This document shows positions 49,825 to 59,700 of a stretch of 64,000 nt of DNA, in pieces. Numbering within the stretch: the stretch's first letter is position 1; each line of letters begins with the position of its first letter. The stretch lies in assembly GCA_963969495.1 (NCBI GenBank), contig OZ018328.1, positions 132,218,468 to 132,282,467 of the forward strand. Reading direction: 5' to 3'. The notes under the pieces are model-generated. The model did no database searches. It saw only the letters and a list, made by a program, of their open reading frames with translations, and was not told the DNA's origin. Made by a program: the position numbers and the translations under genes. Source of the stretch: Ceratothoa steindachneri (Eukaryota > Arthropoda > Malacostraca > Isopoda > Cymothoidae).

Positions 49825-50617
49825 AATACAAAGAATTATTTTCATAAGAATAACTAAACACAGCAATAAAAAACAAAAAACAACCTCAAAACAGGACAGG
49901 AATCGAAAATGATAACTGGAAGCAAGAAGTTAAAATGAAATATATAATCCTAAACCGTTGAAAGCAAATAGGTGAAAATCTTTTGATAAGAATTTGATTA
50001 ATATCGTAAAAATATGAATTAAATAATAATCCCATGAGTATAAAATATGCATAATAAACATGAATTAAATTTTTATTGGAATACAAACATTATAAACTAC
50101 AGCAATAAAGTCGAAAGCAAGGGATCAAAAAATCGATTAATAAGTGACAAAAAATGATTAAATAATCCCACGAGCAGCAAATTTGAATAATAAACATGAG
50201 TTAAAATTTAAGTGATTGAACGTTAAATAAATATGAGTAAACTAACGCATGAAAGTTTAAATATTAAATAAGCAATAATGAAGGGGCCGAAGAGGACAAC
50301 TCAAACATTAAATTAAGGAAAAGTCATTTGTAAACTAGATCATTTGGATATAAACGGGACAAACTAAAATAAAAATTAAATTAAAATGAAAAAAGCTCCT
50401 AAGATATTCATTCTAATTTTTTCCTAGACCACCTTTTGGGCAGACTTACTTCCAATTTCTTATCTAAAAAGTTCTCTCCCAAAACCCAATAAATAACTGT
50501 CCCTAAACAAAAAATATTCTTAAAACTGCCTTATCTCCCACTTGATAACACCAAATTCAACAAAGCTTTACTCTCGACTCTTAATAAATACTTTCCCCAA
50601 TGTAAGTTTCTCCTAAT

Positions 50618-50997
50618 TAATTCTAATCCTCTTGGTGTTTATACTTTCCTTCGACACAAAGAATCGCTCCCATTATACCTTCGTTCCATCATTTATGAAT
50701 TCACTTGTGCGTCCTGCCAAAGTCGCTATGTAGGCCAAACTAGTCTACAATTAAGGTGTAGGATCGCTAAGCATATCGGAGTATCATATAGAACAAAAAT
50801 TCCTATCTCCAAACCCGAACACTCCTCTATACGAGAACATTCACTAAAACATAACCCCGCTTGACCCTGATTCCTTTAGTATACTTTCTTATGACTTCTC
50901 TTCTCTGAATTTAAAAATTCTTGAATCACTTTACATTAAACAAATAAACCCGGAACTTAATGATTATTCATCATCCCTCAAATTATTCACTATATAG
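50618..50997 (+). pseudogene. Penelope-like element GIY-YIG endonuclease
   Basis: The plus strand reads GVYTFLRHKESLPLYLRSII, then YEFTCASCQSRYVGQTSLQL, RCRIAKHIGVSYRTKIPISK, and PEHSSIREHSLKHNPA. It then hits TGA (50,862) with a one-base frame change, and continues DSFSILSYDFSSLNLKILES, then LYIKQINPELNDYSS to a stop at 50,995. The two tyrosine motifs (IYEF and YVG), the arginine (LRCR) and the late glutamate (ILESLYIKQ) of the nuclease fold are all in place. The preceding CASC pair is typical of the Penelope-like clade, in which the nuclease follows the reverse transcriptase. Only the TGA and frame change separate it from an intact domain. Confidence 0.85.
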
Positions 50998-51805
50998 ACA
51001 AACGTACAACCAACCACATCCCCCTTAATAGTTTTCCTTCTGCCTAGTTCTGTCCCTAATATCAGTTGATACTCCTAGCTACAACGAAATAAGGTTAGTG
51101 CTCGTGCAGAGAAATTTTTTTTTATTTTAGTTTGGCCCGTTTATATACAAATGACTTTTCCTTAATTTAATGTTTTAGGTGTCCTCTTCGGCCCCTCCAT
51201 TATTGCTTATTTAATATTTAAACTTTCGTGCGTTAGTTTACTCATATTTATTGAACGTTCAATCACTTAAATTTTAACTTGATTGAATTACTTGCTTCGC
51301 TCCATTTATTAATATCCGCTTTGGTTACATAGCCCCTGATCTAACTTATTTTGGATTGTTCACCCTGTCCTTATAATTCCTTCTTGCTATAGTTTATATT
51401 GAATTTCTTGTATTCCGCTTAAAACTTAATTCATGTTTATTATTCAAATTTGCTGCTCATGAGACTATTTAATCATTTTTGTCACTCTTATTAATCGATT
51501 TCCTCATCCCTTGCTTTCAACTTTATTGCTGTAGTTAATAATTTTTGTATTCCAATAATAATTTAATTCATGTTTATTATGCATATTTTATACTCATGGG
51601 ATTATTATTTAATTTAGTTATTTTTACGATATTAATCAAATTCTTATCAATAGATTTTCACCTATTTGCTTTCAACGGTTTAGGATTATATATTTCATTT
51701 TAACTTCTTGCTTTCAGTTATCATTTTCGATTCCTGTCCTGTTTTGTTGTTTTTATGTTTTTATTGCTGTTTTAGTTATTCTTATCAAAATAATTCTTTG
51801 TATTT

Positions 51806-51840
51806 AGAATTCGTTGGTGATGGTCATCGAACGACTCCAT
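51806..51840 (+). ncRNA. Hammerhead remnant at PLE right end
   Basis: The plus strand reads GAATTCG, TTGGTGA (CTGATGA position), TGGTCATC, GAACGACTCC. The helix II loop and 3' strand seen in the left arm have been lost, leaving a collapsed core directly before (TA)n. Confidence 0.4.
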
Positions 51841-51842
51841 CA

Positions 51843-51845
<3 letters not shown>

Positions 51846-51914
<69 letters not shown>
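51846..51914. repeat. (TA)n microsatellite at PLE right end
   Basis: Pure TA tract immediately outside the right arm. Confidence 0.95.
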
Positions 51915-51916
<2 letters not shown>

Positions 51917-52007
51917 TGAATCTCCCGCCATGCAGCAAAGAACGAGGATAAACGGAATATTTTTTCTTCGAAAAATGATTTTTTTCGAATTTCGAAAAAA
52001 TCACTGC

Positions 52008-52065
52008 AGCTGTGAGGATCGAACCAAGCACCAAACTTACAGTAGCTTCAAACCAAATCATGGTT
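52008..52065 (-). other. Possible tRNA-like B-box fragment
   Basis: The minus strand has GCTTGGTTCGATCCTCAC, an intact B-box (GGTTCGATCC) but no convincing A-box or cloverleaf. It may be a SINE fragment. Confidence 0.25.
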
Positions 52066-52339
52066 AGTAATGCATGATAAATTCAAGATATAAAATAAGG
52101 ATGGTTATAAGTTATACATGTCCGTTGTATATGGTTAGACGATGATAAATAGAACTGCAAGTTACGTGCAAAAGAGCATTTTTATTCCCAAAATATAGTG
52201 GTCAAAATGATCCTTACATATAATACATACGTAGATGAGAAGGTACAATGATGTCATATATGATATAAGTATAAATAACTATACTTAAGTGAAGTGTCTA
52301 CGTGTTTAATTTTTACAAACACCATTAAAAAACATTAAA

Positions 52340-53500
52340 GGATTATTTTTTGTAGAAAAATAGAGAAATTGTTCTTGAAGAAAATAGAGAAGAAATAATA
52401 TTATTGATGAAAAGAGAAAGATTATTCTTGAATAAAAAAGACGAATTATTATTCTTCAGTAAATGTGGAGAAGAAAGATTATTATTAAAAAATGTAGATT
52501 AAATATTATTCTTGAAGAAAGATTATTCTGAAGAAAAGTGAAAAAACTTTCTTGAAGAAAATTGAAAATAACGTTAATCTGGAATAAAAATGGAGAAAAA
52601 GCAGTTTTCTTGAAGAAAATTGAGAAAGATTATTTTTAGAGAAAATGGAGATTATTCCTGAAGAAAAGTTTAGAAGAAAGATTATATATTCTTGAAATAA
52701 AGTGAATAAAGATTATTCTTTAATAAAAATTAAGAATAAAATTTTCTTCAAGGAAATGGAGAAGAAAGATTATTCTCGAAGAAATTGGAGAAGAAAGATT
52801 ATTCTTGAATAATAATAGAGAATGAGTATCTTGAAAAAGGAGAATAAAATTATGCTTGAAGAAAATTGAAAATAAAGGTTATTCCTAAAACAATAGAGAC
52901 GAAAGATTATTTGAGAAAAAAAATGGCCAAAAAATCATTCTTAAAAATGGAAAAGAAAGATTATAATTATTGAATAAAATGAAGAAGAAAGTTTATTATC
53001 GAATAAAATGGAGAAGAAAGATTCATTATTATTGAATAAAATGGATAAGGATTAATTTGACGAAAATTAGGAAAAGATTATTATTGAAAAATAGGAAAAA
53101 AAATATTATTCTTCAAGAGAAGTGGAGAAGAAGCTTTTCGCCGAGGAAAAGGGAGAAAGATTATTTTTGGAAGAAAAATGGGGATTATTATTCTCAAAGA
53201 AAGTTTGAGATGAAAGATTACTGAATAAAAATGAAGAAACCCTATTTTTGGAAGATAATTGGAAAAAAAAATATTATTCTTGAATAAAAAAAGAGAAGAA
53301 AGATTATTTTTGAAGAAACTGAAATGTTCATATTGAAGAAAATGGAGAAGAAAGATTATTCTTGAAGAAAAGTGGAAAAGTTTTTATTCTTAAGAATATT
53401 GGAAAATAAATATTCTTGAATAAAAGTTGAAAAGAAAGGTTAATCTTAAAGAAGATGGAGAATGACAGTTATTCTTTAAGAAAAGCGATAATACAGTCGT
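52340..53500 (+). repeat. Decayed purine-rich minisatellite
   Basis: Over 1.1 kb, the unit ATGGAGAAGAAAGATTATTC followed by TTGAAGAAA (about 26-29 bp) recurs with heavy divergence, small deletions and local variants. The plus strand is A- and G-rich. No frame is conserved. Confidence 0.85.
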
Positions 53501-54157
53501 TATAAAGAATTCTATTAACTCGCGGCAGTCTTCACTAAAACTTGCCCCATTCTACAATTTGTCTTTATTTGTTGGCTTTCTTTAGTAAACCCGTTTTTAT
53601 AGCTTCCTCCATATTTTCTTTCTTGGTCTTTGTGATGGTCAGTTGAAAACATTAAAAATATTTCTTCAATACAGAGGCTGTATGCTTTGCATTGTTGTTC
53701 TGTCTATCTAATTATATGCAAATGTGTTTTTTCCCTAAGTATGAAAGTGAGAGGCGAGCTTTCCGTTTCATCTAACTATGCTATAGTTACTTTCTTTGTT
53801 AAGGAACTTAACAAAAGTTCAGTATATATTGATGGAAACACTTGTCTTGTTCCTCTGGGTATGCTCCCATATTCTCGTTGAACTTGTCAAGATGGGCATC
53901 AAGGATGCGCACTTTAAGGGACATCCTGCATCCCATTTGGCCATAGCTTTTCACTAGGTTTTCAACCAGTTCCACGTAAATGTCAGCCTTGTGGTTGCCC
54001 TAAAAGCTCTGATACACTGAAAAAAAACTTTCCTGGCCAATTTATAGACTAACATAATTGGACATTTCAGCAGTACGTCAAATTTTAGTCACACTCTTTA
54101 GCCTACCGGTAATAAACCAGACTACAGAAGATAAGCTAAAGGAGCTTACCAGTATTG
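53501..54157. other. No recognised gene
   Basis: A 64-codon frame at 53,687-53,881 has no motif I recognise. Confidence 0.4.
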
Positions 54158-54169
54158 TTAAGGTTTGCT

Positions 54170-54492
54170 TGGTCTACCGTGATAATTTGAGGTTACCAGG
54201 TAGTGTGTGAATATGGAGACCTTTTCGGAAAGTTCCAGACTAAAGAGTGATTGTTTGTGTGTATATGAAGAGGAGGGGAAGAGAAATACAGCGGTTTTGC
54301 AATTGGTTGTGTGTGATAACATGTGTGAATGAGGTTGATTACGCCAGCGCTTCAGACTCAGCGCGTCCGCCAATAGGCGGCTAACTCCCTACGTACGCAT
54401 ATTGTTTGCGAGCTAAATCTCGCTGGGAATCGAACCCGATTACTAGGCGTTGGAAGTCCAACGTCTTCTCTGGCTACCGAGAGTTCCATCTA
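54170..54492 (-). repeat. tRNA-derived SINE
   Basis: The minus strand begins with a tRNA-like head (54,492-54,418). It carries an A-box-like TCGGTAGCCAGAGAAG, an anticodon-like hairpin CGTTGGACTTCCAACG, and a perfect B-box GGTTCGATTCCC. Below it, to about 54,170, is a non-tRNA body (GTTAGCCGCCTATTGGCGGA, then GCGCTGAGTCTGAAGCG). The anticodon arm is not a normal 5-bp stem with a 7-base loop, and an unrelated body is attached. I therefore call a SINE rather than a tRNA gene. I did not see a second copy in the window. Confidence 0.6.
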
Positions 54493-54998
54493 GTTAAGTT
54501 GAAGGTAGTAGGAAGTCTGTGCTATATCTCCATAATGATATGTTTTACCTGCACTTAAATATAGCCAGTAAATATAGTCACAAAAAACAAAAGACTAAAA
54601 AAAAACTGAACAAATCTCAAAGAAACACAAACGCTTAACCCACTTAGGATAATGACACAAAGAAGAGAGGTAGAATAAAACTTTTGAAATGGAGAGAGAC
54701 CGGTCTCATTCCTTTCGAAATGAAGAGATACCGGTGGTCTCATTCCTCAAATAAAAGAGTCAAAGTGGACGAAATCAATTTTTAAATGGACAGACCGACT
54801 GGCGTCCTCGTAGTCCCGGTAAGTAGAGGGAATTCAAGCATTGGTAGGACAAGGTTGGTAAATTCGATCAAGGGTCAGCCGTGGTCAGTGGAAACTTCTT
54901 AAGAGTGCATTACCGGGAGTGGAGTTGGTCTGTAGTTTATATTTCTTGGCCTCAACTCAATTTTGTTTATATAAATTAGGAGTTCTATTGTTCTAATC
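54493..54998. other. No recognised feature
   Basis: Includes a short direct repeat GACCGGTCTCATTCC / ACCGGTGGTCTCATTCC (54,699 and 54,731) but no frame or family I can name. Confidence 0.4.
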
Positions 54999-55254
54999 CA
55001 GTGGTTCCCAACACTTTTAGGCTTATGGCCCCCTTAGGAACCTTATTTTTTCCTATGCCCCACATAAGCATTATTATTAGTAAGAGGTAAAATATTTGTA
55101 TACAGATAAATTAAACGTCTATCATAAATTAAAATTATCTATTGGCCAACTATAATTCCGATTTCAATTGGCTCTGTCCTGTGGCCCCACTAAATCTTCA
55201 TATTTTCCTGAGGCCCCTTCAAACGTGTCACGCCGCCCTGGTTGGGAAACACTA
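54999..55254. mobile_element. hAT-type MITE with target-site duplication
   Basis: The left end CAGTGGTTCCCAAC pairs with the right end GTTGGGAAACACTA (12 of 14 positions). The flanking octamers TTCTAATC (54,991-54,998) and TTCCAACC (55,255-55,262) differ by two T/C transitions, a classic aged 8-bp hAT duplication. Interior blocks TATGGCCCCCTTAGGAACC and GTGGCCCCACTAAATC are common to such MITEs. It is 256 bp with no coding content. Confidence 0.8.
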
Positions 55255-56389
55255 TTCCAACCCTTTCAGAACAGACTCATTTTTTTTCTTTTACTGTGTA
55301 TCTTCGTTTCTCTTTTCGCTTTAATGTAGCCGCGTTCGCAGACGCTTCAATTTGTTGTCGTCGTTTTCCATCGCTCGTTGACTGCAATTCTGCCCCGATT
55401 TAGTCTTTTAAATAGAATCAGAATGAGTCGCTCTTCCCGAGAGAGACAAGGAGAGAAGAGAGACACAGAGAGAGTGGGTGGATGTAGAAAGAGGTGGAAA
55501 TACGTGGGAGTGTGGTACCGTAAATGGCTAACTTCTCTCCGTCTGGGACGAAACTCGAACTGCAAATTGGCATCGTAATGTGGCATCGGGCCTCATCCAT
55601 CCACAACCATGTGCGTCAGTCGGAGAAACGTGTCTGGCGCAAGGGTGTAAAGTTCGGGTAATTTCGTGTCTGTGTCGCAGTGATCGGCGTTGCCCTGTAA
55701 CTGAGAGCATTGGTGAAGGTGCCCCTTTGCATCAAACCCCAGAATACACTGCCACCTTTATGAGCGTTACTGCTGCTCACGCCAACGATAGTAATTGCCC
55801 AGGCAGTGCCAATGTCTGAGCATTCATTCATTAGTGGCAGAGTGCCACACGATGCCAGACAGCCTCTGGCGATTCGATGCCATGGCATTTCCGGATGCTG
55901 CCTGGCTCTTTTATCATTTCTCGAGCTCTTTTTTAGACTCTGGGAGTGTTTTTGCCCCCGAGCGGTGGCGCATGTGGTTGGACTAATTATCTTCTCCCTT
56001 CCCACTTTCATCAGGATTTAGGATCACGTGAAATTTGGGATTTTATGTTCGTATTTACCTTGGAGGAGGGTAGAGAGGGGAGGGGAGTATTTGCACATGT
56101 ATGTGCCACTCTTCGCTTCTGGCTCCTTCTAAATGCAGTTACCGGATTTTTTGAGGACTCAGAGTTATCGCAGCCATCACAGGGTTATCGCTGCTATCAA
56201 TCACAGGGTTATCACTGCCATTTCCACTGCCGTTTTGTCCCACTAAGAAACAAGGGGTAAATTCGGATAATTACGCCCCCTCCCGGTACTTGGCGCACTT
56301 GTAGTCTCCTCTCCTGAATATTAGGGCTGTGTCGCTGTAGCATGCCGAGTGCCAAGCGGGCGTCATATAAGCTTGAACTCCATTTAAAT
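55255..56389. other. GC-richer segment with overlapping open frames
   Basis: Several frames of 60-131 codons overlap on both strands between 55.3 and 56.3 kb (longest minus, 55,616-56,011). None has a motif I recognise. Open frames on both strands suggest composition rather than coding. It is a possible host region. Confidence 0.35.
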
Positions 56390-56466
56390 CAGGAATGGCT
56401 GAGTGGACAAAGCCTCTCGTCTCCTATCGGAGTGACGCGGAGTCAATGATTTGAATCTCCGACGCT
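56390..56466 (+). other. tRNA-like sequence (SINE head or tRNA pseudogene)
   Basis: AATGGCTGAGTGGACAAAG fits the A-box of Ser/Leu-type tRNAs, and GATTTGAATCTCCG is a degenerate B-box at the right distance. CGGAG/CTCCG pairing and an anticodon-like CTCCTATCGGAG hairpin are visible, but no complete cloverleaf. Confidence 0.35.
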
Positions 56467-58496
56467 TCTTTATTTTTCCACGGCTCATTTCTTCCTATTC
56501 CTTTCCACTTTAGACTGTTACTAGTTTGATGTTTCCTATTCTCGCCACTTTCTTTATGAATTTCTTTTTAATACTTCTTCTGGCAGAGATGCTTCCATCG
56601 TTTTCCCTTTATTTTGATTTCAAATCAATAAATTATTGCCATTAACCCGGAAAACACGAAAGGGCTTCGCTCACACAACACTCAAGTGGATAGTGAGGGG
56701 CAGACAATGACGTAGGGGTGAAGCATTTTTTATCCATAGTTTAAAGCGCAATAGCAGCAAAGCCGTATCACTCAGACACTTTATAAGGAGAAATTTGTAA
56801 AGAAAGCTGTGTAGTTATTGGAAGTAATAATGTTTGGGAGATATATAGCCCCAGGTACTCCTATACAAAAGGACAGGGAGGGTAAACTGTTGGTATAGGT
56901 TTGAGAGATCACACAGCCTCCAGATGTAATCTGCCATCATCTTGCGGGGAGGCTGAAGCAAAAGTGGCCACCGGTTAAACCTTGAGGAGCAGCGCCTCAT
57001 TTTCAAGTAACTACTCGGTGGTTGTGAATCAGATGGTCAGCTTCCAGGGTCATTCTAATCAAGGTTTTTAGTCACCTAAAATAGGGTAGGAGGAGGTTTA
57101 TTACCATATTTCGACGAGCCTCTCTCCTTTTGTGTCTACCTCCATAATCCTCGGTGATTTTTATTATGACAATCACCCCCACGAGGCTGGAGCGTGCTTC
57201 CTCCTTCTTCTTGCCCTTTTGCTTCTTTGTTTTTTTGCGTTTGTTTGTTTTTTGGGGGTTTGTTTTTATTTGTTTGGTTTATAATCTAGCCTAGCATTAG
57301 GCTATAAGATGATTACGGTAACTTATGCCCTTGTAGACAGTCGCCAGATGAGCACTGAAAAAAAAGAGACTATGGCATCCCAACTCGGGCGAGTGATTAA
57401 CCTTTCATATAATCCTTAGTATATATTTTTTTCAATTGCCTTCGTTTCTCCTCGGATTTATTGATTATCCCACTGCTTCTTCCACTACGCGCTATAGGAC
57501 CAAGTAGATGAGCGTCAGATTTTCATTTCTCAAGGGGCTCTTAGGAGAGATTAATTGACCCTTTTTAAATAACATTATTCATTTGACCCACTTCCTTCAT
57601 AACTTTCAATTATTTATTTTATTTTTTATATATTTTGTTCTCCATTCTTTCACTGTTTTTTAGCTACTTACGATTTCCCTGCTCCTCGTTAGCGAGTTTC
57701 AGATTCATTCTTCCACTGTCATTGACTTCTGCCAGCCCCACTCCTGCAATTTGAATTGGCACCGACCTCAACGTGCTTTGCGTGTGCACCCCACCTCCAA
57801 ACTCTCTCCCATTCGTCCCCCAATGCCTCGACCCCATTAAAGCAAAGACGTTTCAAAAGATCAAAAGCGAGTTTGACTTCTCGAGCGACCCTCAAACGCA
57901 AACTATTATCTGCCCACGCCTCTGCGACTGAGAGGTAAAAAAAAACAAACAAAAAAAAAACGCGAACATCAAAGAGACCCGTACCCGTGCCTTACCGCCA
58001 AAAAGAAGCAGAGGTTAATTATATCTAACTAATAATCTCCTCAGGTTGAAACGTCTGCAAAGTAGGGACTCGTTTTCAAAGGAGCACCTCAGACCCCCTT
58101 TTCCACGCCCAGTTGGACCCCTTTCCTGCCTTCTGCGAACGAGACGAAAAATAGGATTTCGAGTTCTAGTATGGAACTCAGAAGTGAAGTGAACTAGAGA
58201 GGGTCAGACAAGAGTTAGTGAAGAACAGGAATAAAGATGAAACGATAAATAAAATCCGCCCAATCCTCTAGGAGCTTTCAATTATTCATTCATCTGGGTT
58301 CCAGCAATCAAAATTGAATATGATTGTTGTTAGATGCCCTTTTCATCCATGATTTCCCTATCATTCGCATGGGCGAGGATTTTTTGCTTACTCTCTCTTT
58401 TCTTTCATTATTTCCTATCCCTAGATACCTGTGACAAAGGGTAAAAGAACACACTAAACCCATACAATATAAGGCAAACCTCACACCACACAGAAA
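56467..58496. other. No recognised gene
   Basis: A T-rich patch (57,220-57,290), A-rich runs near 57,940, and opposed 60- and 77-codon frames at 57.7-57.95 kb without motifs. Confidence 0.4.
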
Positions 58497-58565
58497 CGGT
58501 CAACTGGCCACGGACAATTCGCCGCAGCCTAGTTCGCCATGGTCAATTCGGCGTGACCAACTGGT
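58497..58565 (+). repeat. Short CAATTCGCC-type subterminal repeats
   Basis: GTCAACTGGCCACGGACAAT, then TCGCCGCAGCCTAGTTCGCC and ATGGTCAATTCGGCGTGACC, is a run of imperfect units of 11-14 bp. It resembles the GGTGGCAGTT blocks at 3.7 and 10.5 kb in style. Confidence 0.5.
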
Positions 58566-59339
58566 CTTATTTTATAAATAAATTTTTTCGTCTAATTTTT
58601 CCTATGTTTAAACCCACATTAATCTAGCTATAAAGTTCATTCATAAAACTTTAATTAAATAAACTGGAAATTGCACATTATTTTATATATATATAACTAA
58701 CTAATATGAATGTATGAGCTTAAAAATTGTAAAAAATTATCAATTCTACATACAATTAACTAACGCTTTAAAATTAAGAATACCTTTTAGGGAAAGCAAT
58801 AAAATTAGTTGATCCACAAAATTTAAAGACATTCAGAAAGCTGCACTTAATGGACGAGAAGGTCCTACACCATCTCAAAAATGAAACACTTGGGAATTTT
58901 TTTCTTCATGCATCATCTCTTCTCCGAATATCGGTGAATAATTTTAGGTTCGTGTTTTGAGTTCCTGTGCCCTTTTTTATAATTTATAATAGGAGTTTTT
59001 TTAATATTCTTTTCGCCCACAATTAAAACTAACAATCAAAACAATCCAAAAGCATATCCCTATGAAAATTTCTTTAAAAAAAATAGAAAAATAGTAAAGC
59101 ACAAATGTGTAAAGTTATACACTGGGCGGCAAAAGTTTACAACACACTGGTAGAAGTGCAAATTTAGATACTTTTAATCAACGTAGGTTGATTGAATTTA
59201 CAACGCCCATGAAACTTTATGTAATAAATACAATATGACAATCACAAAGGAAAATTCTAAACATGAAAAACTTTGTAAGACAATAGTCAAATATGGCAAC
59301 TTGGACTTGGACTTAGACATATAAAGTAAGGAATATAGT
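58566..59339. other. AT-rich; possible single Tc1-type end
   Basis: TACACTGGGCGGCAAAAGTT at 59,118 has the look of a Tc1-family terminus, but no partner or transposase was found nearby. Confidence 0.3.
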
Positions 59340-59700
59340 AGTAGAGGATTTTAGTAGGATAAATAGTGGGGGAAATTAAGGAAAAATTGCATTTTTGTAT
59401 ATATTTTTTTGTTTTTGTTTTTTGTGCATATATACATAAGTATGTATAGATGTAAAAAGACATTCAAGCCTTTATAGCAGAGGATTTTCGATCTCTACTG
59501 CTTTTGGTGAAGAGGGTTTTTTTGTTGTTTTTTCTGTTTTATCTGTGTTGTTAACGCCCGGATTTTGAATTGTTTTTTTATTATTTTTTTTTTGGGGGGG
59601 GGCGTGTTAATCACGCTAAAATTCGGGGAAAATTAGCACTTGACTAATTAAGTGAAAGGGGATTGTGTTTGGCTTTGTGTTGGTTGGGTATTGTAAAAAT
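59340..59700 (-). other. Probable 3' untranslated region of the downstream-reading LINE
   Basis: It follows directly on the stop codon of the LINE ORF2 (minus strand). On that strand it is A-rich, with ACAAAAACAAAAAAATATAT-type runs. The true end was not defined. Confidence 0.35.

Larger units (their letters stand above)
49737..51845 (+). mobile_element. Penelope-like element with inverted flanking arms
   Basis: A GIY-YIG endonuclease relic (50,618-50,997) lies between two inverted arms, 49,780-50,372 and 51,125-51,840. The arms share long blocks such as ATTATATATTTCATTTTAAC (right) and its complement on the left. The right arm holds about 160 bp (51,285-51,440) that the left arm lacks. Inside each arm a unit of about 160 bp (TTCATGTTTATTAT, CTCATG, GATTATTTAAT, TTGCTTTCAAC) is duplicated, three times if partial units are counted. 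Hammerhead-like cores sit at both outer ends and (TA)n beyond them. The reverse transcriptase itself is absent. PLEs flanked by pseudo-LTRs are known; this copy is a palindromic, RT-less form. Confidence 0.75.

Noticed and set aside
52008..52065. B-box GGTTCGATCC as a tRNA gene
   Set aside because: No A-box, cloverleaf or acceptor stem could be drawn; listed only as a possible fragment.
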